Of a DNA stretch of 7,839 bases, positions 1-7,811 are shown piece after piece. This DNA comes from an uncultured Faecalibacterium sp. GTDB taxonomy: Bacteria > Bacillota > Clostridia > Oscillospirales > Ruminococcaceae. A model generated the notes under the pieces. That model worked only from the letters and a program-made list of their open reading frames with translations, ran no database searches and was not told the origin of the DNA. Location: NCBI GenBank assembly GCA_902463905.1, contig CABQHF010000094.1, forward strand, positions 1-7,839, read 5' to 3'. How positions within the stretch are numbered: position 1 is the stretch's first letter; each line of letters starts with the position of its first letter. A program made the position numbers and the translations under genes.

Positions 1-328
1 CGCTCTCGTCCAGCAGGTCGGCGGCGGCGCAGGTGGTCTGGCGCTCGTCCCACATCCGCACGGGCAGGCCGCTCCACAGTTCCACGGTCTTGGCCAGCTT
101 GCGGCTCTTTGCGGCGCGTTCGCCCTCAGTGCCGTCCATGTTCATCGGCAGGCCGATGACGATAAGCTCAGCGCCGATCTCTTTGGCCACTTCGCACACC
201 CGCGCGGCTACCTTGTTGCGGGCCTTGAGGGTGATCTGCGGGGTGATGGGCGAGGTGAGGAATTCGGTATGGTCGCAGGTGGCAAGGCCGGTGCGGCTGT
301 CCCCGTAATCGACGGCTAAAATTTTCAT
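1..328 (-). CDS. ruvX: Putative pre-16S rRNA nuclease / Holliday junction resolvase RuvX (YqgF family), 5' part only
   Basis: The first 109 codons of a RuvX/YqgF protein are present; the 3' end lies beyond the left edge. It reads MKILAVDYGDSRTGLATCD at the N-terminus, the RNase H-fold strand with the presumed catalytic Asp7. The family signature GLPMNMDGTEGERA follows at residues 59-72, and WDERQTT at 93-99 carries the conserved Asp94-Glu95-Arg96. About three quarters of the usual length of roughly 140 residues is seen. The family is a metal-dependent nuclease described as a Holliday junction resolvase candidate and, in E. coli, as acting in 16S rRNA 5'-end maturation; the sequence does not decide between these roles. 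The start is set by the conserved MKIL(A)VDYG opening and an AGAAAGGA ribosome binding site 8 nt upstream. It is transcribed divergently from addBA. No frame disruption is visible in the part present. Confidence 0.93.
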   Translation of the reverse strand, partial: MKILAVDYGDSRTGLATCDHTEFLTSPITPQITLKARNKVAARVCEVAKEIGAELIVIGLPMNMDGTEGERAAKSRKLAKTVELWSGLPVRMWDERQTTCAAADLLDES

Positions 329-336
329 GGAGTTGT

Positions 337-344
337 TCCTTTCT
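337..344 (-). promoter_or_regulatory. Ribosome binding site of ruvX
   Basis: On the minus strand the bases read AGAAAGGA, ending 8 nt before the ATG at 328. This supports the chosen ruvX start. Confidence 0.75.
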
Positions 345-361
345 TGTTGAAAACTGCTTCC

Positions 362-390
362 AGTGTACCACAGCACCCCGGCCAATGCAA
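362..390 (-). promoter_or_regulatory. Probable SigA promoter of ruvX (extended -10)
   Basis: On the minus strand a -35-like TTGCAT (385-390) is followed after 17 nt by TACACT (362-367), preceded by TGG, which gives an extended -10 TGnTACACT. The -35 keeps only the TTG part of the consensus. Transcription would start near 355, leaving a short leader of about 27 nt before the ruvX ATG. This is motif matching only. Confidence 0.5.
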
Positions 391-400
391 AGGAAACGGG

Positions 401-429
401 TGGTTTTGCAGCATTTTTCGTGTTACAAT
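401..429 (+). promoter_or_regulatory. Probable extended -10 promoter of addBA
   Basis: TACAAT (424-429) is preceded by TGT (421-423), matching the extended -10 pattern TGnTAnnnT. The hexamer 17 nt upstream (TGGTTT, 401-406) is a poor -35, so the extended -10 would have to carry most of the recognition. Transcription would begin near 436, leaving about 70 nt of leader before addB. No SOS (LexA) box of the Bacillus type was seen in the divergent region. Confidence 0.45.
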
Positions 430-489
430 ACAACTGACAGACTTTCAGAAAGAGCGGGAAAAAGCAACTGCTCTCTGCGTCGAAGATAA

Positions 490-497
490 AAAGGAGG
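490..497 (+). promoter_or_regulatory. Ribosome binding site of addB
   Basis: AAAGGAGG is a near-perfect anti-16S match ending 10 nt before the ATG at 508. It fixes the addB start in preference to an overlapping upstream frame that begins at 344. Confidence 0.85.
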
Positions 498-507
498 CAA
501 GACCACC

Positions 508-3500
508 ATGCTCAAATTGGTTCTGGGCGGCTCCGGCAGCGGCAAGACCACCCTGCTATACGCCCGCATCAAGGCGCGGGCCGAGGCCGGGCAGCGCAGC
601 ATTCTGTTGGTGCCGGAACAGTTCACCTCCAGCACCGAGGGACGCATCTACCGGGAACTGGGGGATGCGCTCTCCGGCATGGTGGACAGCTATTCCTTCA
701 CCAGCCTGGCGGAACACATCCTCTCGGCCGAGGGCGGCGCAGCGGTGCAGACCCTCTCGGATGCGGGCCGTGCCGTGCTGGTGCGCCGCACGCTGGAAGA
801 GCTGCAGGACACGGTACAGTATTATTACCGCCACCGACGCAGTGCGGCGTTCTGCCAGATGGCCGCTGAGACCATCGACGAGCTGAAAAGCGCCGGTCTT
901 TCGGGGCAGCAGCTGTACCGGCTGGCCCAGGGGTGCGGCTCCGGCAGCGGCAAGCTCACCGAGCTGGCATTGATCCTGCAGGGCTATGAAACGCTGCTGG
1001 CCGGTACCGGCATGGATCCCTCCGACCGGCTGGAGCTGGCGGCGGACCGGCTGGAAGCTGCCCTTGCCCGCGGCAGCCTGCCGGAGTTTTTGCAGGAGCG
1101 GGCCGTGTTCATTGACGAATTCGATACCTTCAACGCCCCCAAAAAGCGGCTGCTGGCGGCACTGCTCACGGCACTGCCGCAGGTGACGGTGGCCCTGTGC
1201 GATGACGGCGCCCCGCTGGTGCCGGGGGACACCGGGCTGTTTGCCGGTGCCAAGCTGGTGGCGGCACAGCTGCGGCAGCTGGCCCGCAAGAGCGGCACCG
1301 AGGCGGCCGCCCCGGAGCTGCTGCGGCGGGATCTGCGCCACAAGGACGCACCGGGCCTTGCCGCGGTGACCCGGCTGCTGGAAGGCGGTAGCGCGGAAGA
1401 AACGCAGGCACCGGAGGTGCGGCTGTTCCCGGCAGCCAGCCGCGAAGAGGAGGCCCGGTGCGCAGCGGCCGCCATCCGCCGCCTGATGCGGCAGGGGGTG
1501 CGGTGCGGCAAGATCGCCGTGGTCTGCCGCGACATTGCAAAATACCGGGCGGCCGTGCGGTATGAGTTCCGCATGGCGGACATCCCGCTGTACTGCGACG
1601 AGCCCACGACCCCGGAGTTCAGCGCCCCGGCCACGGCGGTGCGGGCCTTGCTGGCCCTGCTGCGGGGTGCGGACATGACCGAGCAGCTTACCGTGCTGGC
1701 CAAGACCGGGCTGTGTGCGCTGTCAGAAGAGCAGGTGTGTGCGCTGGAAAACTATGCCTACACCTGGTCGCCCAATGCGGCGGCCTGGCGGGCCGAATTC
1801 GCCAAAAACCCAAAGGGCTTTGGTGAAAACGAGCTGACCGACGAGGATCGGCAGAATCTTGCCTGGGCCGAGGACGCCCGCCGGAAGCTGGTGGACGCCG
1901 TGGACACCCTGCGCGGAAAGGTGAAGGGCGGCAACGCGGAGCAGATCAGCCGGGCTGTTTATTTCTGCCTGAAGGAGCTGGGGGCCGAGGAACAGCAGGC
2001 CGGGCTGGTGGAGGATATCCGCGCGGCACGGGGCATCCCGGCGGCGGAGGAAGCCGCCCGCGAGTGGAACGTGGTGATGCAGCTGCTGGACGAGATGGCC
2101 AGCCTGCTGGGGCAGCAGAGCGTGACCGTGGCCGAGTACGAGGACCTGTTCGGCCTGCTGCTGCGTTCGTCCGACCTGGGGCATATCCCCCAGACACTGG
2201 ACGCCGTGGTGCTGGCCAGCGCGGGCAAGATGCGTCTGGACGCGCCGGATTATGTGTTCGTGCTGGGGCTGGCAGAAGGGGAGTTTCCCTGTGCACCGGC
2301 CGAGAGCGGCCTGCTGACCCACGCCGACCGTGACGCGCTGATGGCCCAGCAGGTGGAACTGCCGGACTGCTTTGAGAACCGGGTCATCCGGGAGCAGGTG
2401 TGCTTTTATAAAGCGCTCACTGCCCCGGCAAAGGGGCTGTGGCTCAGCTGGCCCAAGGGACAGGGCCAGACCCTGTGCGCGGCGGTGGAGCCCCTTGTGG
2501 ATGCACTGCACCCGGCTGCCCCGGAACTGGAGCTGACCGACCTTGCCGCCACCCCGGCGGACGGTCTGGACACGCTGGGCGGCGGCTGGCTGCTCACCGA
2601 TGTGGAGCGCGCCAGCCTGACCGAGGCCCTGCACACCCCCGGTGCCGGGCAGCCGAAGGGCCTTGCCCTGCTGCACCGCATGGAAGAGAACCCGCCCCGG
2701 CAGGTGTACGACCTGCCCGCGCTGGAAACGCTGCTGGGCCGGAGGCTCCGCGTCTCGCCCAGCCAGCTGGAAAAATACTATACCTGCCGGTACGGCTATT
2801 TTCTGCAATATGTGCTGGGGCTGAAGCCCCGCAAACGGGCGGAGCTTTCCGCCGACCAGAGCGGCACCCTGATGCACTGGGTGCTGCAGATGGCACTGGA
2901 CCCCCACCCGGGGCCGGACAACCCCTGTGCGGCCCTGCAGCCCTATCTGGAACTGGATGACGAAGCCATGGCCGCGCTGGCCGGGCTGCTGGTGGACGAG
3001 TATGCAAAGCGCTTTCTGCCGGAGGACACGGCCCGCTTTGCCTACCTGCTCTCCCGGCTGAAAAAGAGCATGACCGGCCTGCTGTGCTACCTGCGGGACG
3101 AACAGAACCAGTCCCGGTTCCGTCCGGTGGCCTGTGAGCTGAAGATCGGCAGCGGGGCCGACGCCGTGCCCGGGCAGCTGTATCACCTGTCGGACGGGCG
3201 CACCGTGCAGCTCATCGGTACGGTGGACCGCGCCGACGAGTGGGTGGAAGAGGACGGCACCCGCTGGGTGCGGGTGGTGGACTACAAGACCGGCACCAAG
3301 AAACTGGACCTGAAAGAAGTGTACTGCGGGCTGGACTGCCAGATGCTGCTGTACCTGTTCAGCCTGACCCGCGACCCCAGCGGACGCTTTACCGGGGCGG
3401 AACCGGCGGGCGTGCTGTATCTGCTGGCCGACCCTGCCCCGGAGACCACCACCCGCGAAAAGGCCGCCCGCAGCGTGGAATATCAGCTGGACGGTCTGGT

Positions 3501-3858
3501 GCGGGACGAACAGAAGGTGTTCGATGCCATGGACGCGGATGAGACGGGCCGGTATCTGCCCTTCGGCTACCGCAACGGCGCGCCCAGCCCTTACCAGAAG
3601 GACAAGCGTGCTGACATCGCCAAGCTCAACCGCATCCGGCTGCATCTGGATGACCTCGTCACCCGGATGGGGGAGCAGCTGTACGGCGGGCAGATCGCTG
3701 CCGAGCCGCTGGTGGTCAGCACCAACCGCAGCCCCTGCGCCTGGTGCGATTATGATTTTATCTGCTGCCATGAGACCGGCATCGGGGAGCGGGGCCTGGA
3801 AGCCCCGGCAAAGCCCTTTGAGCCGGAAGCAGCAGAGGATGAGGAGGAACCGACATGA
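508..3858 (+). CDS. addB: ATP-dependent nuclease subunit B, AddB (helicase-like scaffold, Fe-S cluster, 5'-strand nuclease)
   Basis: This 1116-residue protein is the B subunit of the AddAB (RexAB) helicase-nuclease, which resects double-strand breaks for RecA. It is close to the 1166 residues of B. subtilis AddB. The N-terminus has an intact Walker A, GGSGSGKTT at 7-15, followed by LVPEQFT at 34-40. In this family the helicase fold is not the motor and is thought to scan single strand for Chi. The C-terminal PD-(D/E)XK nuclease shows His790 in GTLMH, Asp907 in GTVDRAD, and VDYKTG with Asp925 and Lys927. Four cysteines suited to a 4Fe-4S cluster bracket it: Cys760 in YYTCRYGYF, then Cys1077, Cys1080 and Cys1086 in a C-x2-C-x5-C pattern. 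The extreme C-terminus is acidic. Its stop overlaps the addA start by four bases, so the two are co-translated. The main oddity is Ser66 at a position that I recall as Arg in B. subtilis (see findings). Confidence 0.96.
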   Translation: MLKLVLGGSGSGKTTLLYARIKARAEAGQRSILLVPEQFTSSTEGRIYRELGDALSGMVDSYSFTSLAEHILSAEGGAAVQTLSDAGRAVLVRRTLEELQDTVQYYYRHRRSAAFCQMAAETIDELKSAGLSGQQLYRLAQGCGSGSGKLTELALILQGYETLLAGTGMDPSDRLELAADRLEAALARGSLPEFLQERAVFIDEFDTFNAPKKRLLAALLTALPQVTVALCDDGAPLVPGDTGLFAGAKLVAAQLRQLARKSGTEAAAPELLRRDLRHKDAPGLAAVTRLLEGGSAEETQAPEVRLFPAASREEEARCAAAAIRRLMRQGVRCGKIAVVCRDIAKYRAAVRYEFRMADIPLYCDEPTTPEFSAPATAVRALLALLRGADMTEQLTVLAKTGLCALSEEQVCALENYAYTWSPNAAAWRAEFAKNPKGFGENELTDEDRQNLAWAEDARRKLVDAVDTLRGKVKGGNAEQISRAVYFCLKELGAEEQQAGLVEDIRAARGIPAAEEAAREWNVVMQLLDEMASLLGQQSVTVAEYEDLFGLLLRSSDLGHIPQTLDAVVLASAGKMRLDAPDYVFVLGLAEGEFPCAPAESGLLTHADRDALMAQQVELPDCFENRVIREQVCFYKALTAPAKGLWLSWPKGQGQTLCAAVEPLVDALHPAAPELELTDLAATPADGLDTLGGGWLLTDVERASLTEALHTPGAGQPKGLALLHRMEENPPRQVYDLPALETLLGRRLRVSPSQLEKYYTCRYGYFLQYVLGLKPRKRAELSADQSGTLMHWVLQMALDPHPGPDNPCAALQPYLELDDEAMAALAGLLVDEYAKRFLPEDTARFAYLLSRLKKSMTGLLCYLRDEQNQSRFRPVACELKIGSGADAVPGQLYHLSDGRTVQLIGTVDRADEWVEEDGTRWVRVVDYKTGTKKLDLKEVYCGLDCQMLLYLFSLTRDPSGRFTGAEPAGVLYLLADPAPETTTREKAARSVEYQLDGLVRDEQKVFDAMDADETGRYLPFGYRNGAPSPYQKDKRADIAKLNRIRLHLDDLVTRMGEQLYGGQIAAEPLVVSTNRSPCAWCDYDFICCHETGIGERGLEAPAKPFEPEAAEDEEEPT
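3842..3847 (+). promoter_or_regulatory. Ribosome binding site of addA, inside the addB 3' end
   Basis: AGGAGG lies within the last codons of addB, 7 nt before the addA ATG at 3855. Together with the ATGA overlap it allows both independent initiation and translational coupling. The acidic Glu run at the end of AddB is encoded partly by this purine-rich site. Confidence 0.8.
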
Positions 3859-6800
3859 GCGAACCCAGATGGACGCCTGCCCAGCGTGCCGCCATCGACG
3901 ACCGGGGCGGGGCGCTGCTGGTGAGTGCGGCGGCCGGCAGCGGCAAGACGGCGGTGCTGACCGAGCGCGCTGTGCGCCTCATCACCGACCCGGAGCACCC
4001 GGTGGACGCCGACCGGCTGCTCATCGTCACCTTTACGAATGCGGCGGCGGCGGAGCTGCGGGCCCGCATCGGGCAGGCACTGCTGCGCCGCTGCCAGCAG
4101 GAGCCGGGCAACACCGCCCTGCGCCGTCAGCGCATGCTGCTGCAGCGTGCACCCATCTGCACCATGGACGCGTTCTGTCTGGACCTGCTGCACAAGCATT
4201 TTCAGGCGCTGGATATCCCGCCGGATTTTGCCCCGGCAGACCCCGGCAGCGTGGAGCTGCTGCGCACGGCGGCACTGGCCGAAACGCTGGAGCACGCCTA
4301 CGCAGACCCGGATTTCTGCGCCTTTGCCGACCTGTACGGCAAGGGCCGCACCGACAAACCGGCGGGGGACACCATCCTGCAGGTGTATGATTTCCTGCGG
4401 GCACTGCCGGACTACGACCGCAAGCTGGACGAATTTCTGGCTCCATGGCAGCAGGAAAACGGCTTTGACGCCGCCTGCTGGCATGACTTGCTGCTGGCGC
4501 AGGCAGCCCGCGATGCAAAGGCGGCCCGCGAGCTGCTGTGCGCCGCCCAGCAGGACTGCCGGGAGGACTATGCCCAGGAAATGGCGGAGGCCGGAGAAAA
4601 AAAGACCCCGGCGGCCATCCGGAAAGCGGAAGCAGCGGTGGCCGAAAAATACGCCGACGCGCAGGGCCGTCTGGAACGCTCTGCCGCCCTGCTGGGCGAG
4701 GTGGAGCGGCTGGCACAGGCAGGGGAGTGGACGCCCCTGTATGACCGGCTCACTCCCTTTGTGCTGGGCATGGAAGAGCAGCCCGGCCTGAAGGGCATGA
4801 AAAAACGGCTGAAGGGCGACCGCAAGACGGCCATCAAGACCCGTGCTGACGAGGCCGCCGACCTGTTTGTTCAGATCACCGAGCTTGTCTCCTGCAGCGA
4901 GGAAGAAGCGGAAGCCGACCGGCAGGCGGCCCTGCCCCGGCTGCAGGCCCTGTTTGCGGCGGTGCGGGATTTCGACGCCCGGTTCTCGGCCAAAAAGCGG
5001 GAGCGCAAGCTGCTGGAATTCAGCGACTTTGAACACTTTGCCCTGCGGCTGCTGCGCAGCCCGGACGGCACCCCCACCCCGCTGTGCGGGAGCATCCGGC
5101 AGAACTATGCTGCCGTGATGGTGGACGAATATCAGGACACCAATGCGTTGCAGGATGCCCTGTACCGCTGCCTTGCCTCCCCGGCGGGGGATGACCTCTT
5201 TCTGGTAGGCGACCTGAAGCAAAGCATCTACCGCTTCCGGCAGGCCGACCCCAGCATCTTCCGGGAAAAGCTGGACAGCTGGCCTCTTCTGCCCGGAGGG
5301 GCGGCCCGCCCGCGCCCGCCGGAGGGTGTTGCCGGGCAAAACGCCCTGCTGGCGCTGGATGCGAATTTCCGTTCGGCCCCGCAGGTGGTGGAGGGCATCA
5401 ACTTCATTTTTGAACAGCTCATGACCCCGCAGCTGGGCGATACCGCTTACGGTGACGGGCAGCGGCTGGTGTGCGGCGCACCGGGAGATTACTCCGGCAG
5501 CGTGGAAGCACAGTTTCTGCCGGACGATGAAGCGGAGACGGACGCAGCATGGATCGCCCGGCGCATCGAAGAATTGGTGGCCGCCGGGGAGCCGGTGCGG
5601 GAGGGCAGCACGACCCGCCCGGTGCAGTACGAGGACTGCTGCATCCTGCTTTCGGCCCGCGGGGACTTCCCGGCCTATGTGGAAGCTCTCACGGCCCGGG
5701 GCATCCCGGTGTATGCCGACGCCCGGGAAAACCTGATGGAAGCACCCCACATCCGACCGCTCATCTCGCTGCTGAAGGTCATCGACAACCCGGCGCAGGA
5801 TATCTATCTGGCTGCGGCCATGCTGGGGCCGGTGTTCGGCTTTACGGATGACGACCTGGTGCGGCTGCGGGCACAGAGCGCCGCGCTGCAGGAGGAACAG
5901 AACGCCGGAAATGCCGGAAAGCCCGCCCGCATGAGCCTGTACGGTGCGCTGCTGCTGGCGCGGCAAGGCCCGGCGGAGGACCCCTTCACCCAAAAGGTGA
6001 ACGATTTTTACGACAAGCTCACGGCTCTGCGGCAGATGGCCCGCAGCGTGCCTGCAGAGCAGCTGCTGGAAGAAATATTTGCCACCACCGGCTACCTTGC
6101 CGCACTGGGGGTGACCGAGAACGGTGCCCGCCGCCGGGAGGATGCCCGGCGGTTCGCCTCTTTCTGCGCGGCGTCCGGTGCGGGCGGCATCTCGGCACTG
6201 GTGCGCGCCATCGACGCGGCGGCGCTGGCCGGTTCCACCGGACAGGACACCACCCCCGGCGGGGCAAGGCCCGGCTGTGTGACCGTGATGACCATCCACC
6301 GCTCCAAGGGCCTGCAGTTCCCGGTGGTGTTCGTGGCCGATACCGGGCGGCGGTTCAACGCGGCCGATACCCGGCAGCCGGTGCTGCTGCACCGGGAATA
6401 CGGGGCAGGTCTGCGGCTGCGGCCGGAACAGGGCGAGGGCGCCTATAAAACGGCGGCCTACACCGCGCTGGCCGAGGTGCACGGGCAGGAGCTGCGCAGC
6501 GAGCAGATGCGTCTTTTGTATGTGGCCCTGACCCGCGCACAGGACAGGCTCATCCTCACGGTGCCGCTGGGTATCGGCAAGACCGCGAACCCCTTTGCCA
6601 AAGCGGCGGCGTTTCTGGCGGCGGGAGCGGGCTCCACCCTGCACGGGCAGGCAAACTGCTTTGCCGACTGGCTGCGGGCGGCGCTGCTGGTGCACCCCTG
6701 CGGCGGGCAGCTGCGGCGATTGGCAGGGGATCTGGAGCTGCCCTTTGCGGTCACCCGCAGTACGGTGGTCATCACCCTGCCGGAAACGACGCAGCCGGAG

Positions 6801-7556
6801 CAGGAACAGCAGCCTGTAGAGCCGGAGCCGACTGCCCCGGCGGCCGCGGACCCGGCCCTTGTGGAACAGCTGCGGGCGGGCTTTGCCTGGCAGTACCCGG
6901 CGGCAGCCCTGGCCGGGGTGCCTGCCAAGGTCAGCGTGACCAGCATCGTGCACAAGGCGGAGCAGACCACGCTGGAGCGGCCGGGCTTCCTCTCCAAAGA
7001 CGGCCTGACCGCCGCCGAGATGGGCACGGCCCTGCATGCATTTCTGGAGCACGCCGATTTTGCGGCGCTGGCAGAGGCAAAAGCAGCCGGGACGCTGGAC
7101 GAAGCCATCGGGGCGGAACGTGACCGGCAGGCGGCTGCACAGCTCACCGCACCGGAGATCGCCGCAAAGCTGGATGCCGTGCGCATCCGCCGCTTTGTGC
7201 AGAGCGAGGCCTTTGCAAAGATCTGCGCGGCACAGCAGGTGCTGCGGGAGCTGGCATTTATTACAGCACTGCCCGCCGCCGAGGTGCTTGCCGCCCAGGG
7301 AAGCCCGGCCCCGGACACGGCCCCGGAAGCGCAGGTGCTGGTGCAGGGCATCGCAGACCTTGTGCTGGTGTACCCGGACCATCTGGAACTGCTGGACTAC
7401 AAGACCGACCGCCGCAAAACAGCCGCGGATTTTGTGCGGGCCTACAAACCCCAGCTGGACCTGTACGCGCTGGCCGTCGGCAAACGCTTTGCCCCGAAGC
7501 CGGTGACCTATAAAGGCATCTACTCGCTGGAACTGGGCAGGTTGATCGAGGTATGA
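3855..7556 (+). CDS. addA: ATP-dependent helicase/nuclease subunit A, AddA (UvrD-like SF1A motor plus nuclease)
   Basis: This 1233-residue protein matches the length of B. subtilis AddA (1232). It is the motor of AddAB: a 3'-5' SF1A helicase fused to a RecB-type nuclease. The helicase motifs occur in order: Q motif WTPAQ at 6-10; Walker A AAAGSGKT at 25-32; motif Ia TFTNAAAAELRARI at 59-72; Walker B VDEYQDTN at 423-430; motif III VGDLKQSIYRFRQADP at 451-466; motif IV DANFRS at 502-507; motif V TIHRSKGLQFP at 813-823; motif VI LLYVALTRAQDR at 887-898. A Pro/Glu-rich linker at about 976-999 leads to the nuclease, which has His1061 in GTALHAF, Asp1168 in GIADLVL, and LLDYKTD with Asp1181 and Lys1183. 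All catalytic residues are present, so the enzyme should be active. The start is supported by AGGAGG 7 nt upstream and by the Q motif following at once. No own promoter was seen. Confidence 0.97.
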   Translation: MSEPRWTPAQRAAIDDRGGALLVSAAAGSGKTAVLTERAVRLITDPEHPVDADRLLIVTFTNAAAAELRARIGQALLRRCQQEPGNTALRRQRMLLQRAPICTMDAFCLDLLHKHFQALDIPPDFAPADPGSVELLRTAALAETLEHAYADPDFCAFADLYGKGRTDKPAGDTILQVYDFLRALPDYDRKLDEFLAPWQQENGFDAACWHDLLLAQAARDAKAARELLCAAQQDCREDYAQEMAEAGEKKTPAAIRKAEAAVAEKYADAQGRLERSAALLGEVERLAQAGEWTPLYDRLTPFVLGMEEQPGLKGMKKRLKGDRKTAIKTRADEAADLFVQITELVSCSEEEAEADRQAALPRLQALFAAVRDFDARFSAKKRERKLLEFSDFEHFALRLLRSPDGTPTPLCGSIRQNYAAVMVDEYQDTNALQDALYRCLASPAGDDLFLVGDLKQSIYRFRQADPSIFREKLDSWPLLPGGAARPRPPEGVAGQNALLALDANFRSAPQVVEGINFIFEQLMTPQLGDTAYGDGQRLVCGAPGDYSGSVEAQFLPDDEAETDAAWIARRIEELVAAGEPVREGSTTRPVQYEDCCILLSARGDFPAYVEALTARGIPVYADARENLMEAPHIRPLISLLKVIDNPAQDIYLAAAMLGPVFGFTDDDLVRLRAQSAALQEEQNAGNAGKPARMSLYGALLLARQGPAEDPFTQKVNDFYDKLTALRQMARSVPAEQLLEEIFATTGYLAALGVTENGARRREDARRFASFCAASGAGGISALVRAIDAAALAGSTGQDTTPGGARPGCVTVMTIHRSKGLQFPVVFVADTGRRFNAADTRQPVLLHREYGAGLRLRPEQGEGAYKTAAYTALAEVHGQELRSEQMRLLYVALTRAQDRLILTVPLGIGKTANPFAKAAAFLAAGAGSTLHGQANCFADWLRAALLVHPCGGQLRRLAGDLELPFAVTRSTVVITLPETTQPEQEQQPVEPEPTAPAAADPALVEQLRAGFAWQYPAAALAGVPAKVSVTSIVHKAEQTTLERPGFLSKDGLTAAEMGTALHAFLEHADFAALAEAKAAGTLDEAIGAERDRQAAAQLTAPEIAAKLDAVRIRRFVQSEAFAKICAAQQVLRELAFITALPAAEVLAAQGSPAPDTAPEAQVLVQGIADLVLVYPDHLELLDYKTDRRKTAADFVRAYKPQLDLYALAVGKRFAPKPVTYKGIYSLELGRLIEV

Positions 7557-7596
7557 GGCCGATTCATATTTTTCTCGTAAAACGCATAAAAAGTGC

Positions 7597-7625
7597 TTGA
7601 CAGGCCCCTGCGGCTGTGGTAAAAT
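7597..7625 (+). promoter_or_regulatory. Strong SigA promoter downstream of addA
   Basis: A perfect -35 TTGACA (7597-7602) is separated by the ideal 17 nt from TAAAAT (7620-7625), five of six bases of the -10 consensus. Transcription should start near 7632. It begins only 41 bp after the addA stop and drives the leader and the gene at the right edge. This is the best promoter in the window and fits a highly expressed gene. Confidence 0.88.
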
Positions 7626-7743
7626 AACCGGGTAAAGAAAGCAGCTACGGCCTGTGCCGCGCTCGCCTTGTGGGGTCAGAATCCCCGGGCTATACCCAAG
7701 TGCATCTGTTCTTTGAGCAGATTGCGGCTTTGTGTGAATTTTG

Positions 7744-7778
7744 CGCGGCTGTCCAGAAACTGGGCGGCCGCGTTTTCT
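7744..7778 (+). terminator. Intrinsic terminator inside the leader
   Basis: CGCGGCTGTCCAG (7744-7756) pairs with CTGGGCGGCCGCG (7760-7772) over 13 consecutive pairs, two of them G-U, around an AAA loop. A TTTTCT tract (7773-7778) follows directly. It lies between the promoter at 7597-7625 and the ribosome binding site at 7812, so it can stop transcription before the gene. No other terminator lies after addA, so it would also end addBA read-through. Confidence 0.85.
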
Positions 7779-7811
7779 ATTGCCAATATTGCAACACTAT
7801 GGATTTTGTTT

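Noticed and set aside
168..371. A minus-strand frame overlapping the ruvX start
   Set aside because: It is out of frame with the recognisable RuvX protein, and its product has no family features.
451..474. AGAGC/GCTCT inverted repeat in the addB leader
   Set aside because: Only five pairs with a 14-nt loop; too weak to call an operator or a regulatory stem.
344..886. A 180-codon plus-strand frame overlapping the addB start
   Set aside because: It begins inside the divergent promoter region, has no ribosome binding site, and turns into a Pro/Arg/Ala-rich shadow once it overlaps addB.
1723..3771. A 682-codon open frame antisense to addB
   Set aside because: Same cause: a composition-driven shadow of a GC-rich gene with no domain or initiation signal.
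3750..7382. A 1210-codon open frame antisense to addA
   Set aside because: The predicted product is dominated by His, Gln, Gly, Arg and Val and shows no recognisable domain. It mirrors the GC-rich codon use of addA, whose complete motif set proves the sense strand. It also has no ribosome binding site of note.
7761..7772. TGGGCGGCCGCG resembles the T-box sequence TGGGTGGTACCGCG
   Set aside because: The match lacks the central bases and is simply the 3' arm of the terminator hairpin. No stem I specifier loop or AGTA/GNUG elements were seen, and the next gene is not an aminoacyl-tRNA synthetase on present evidence.
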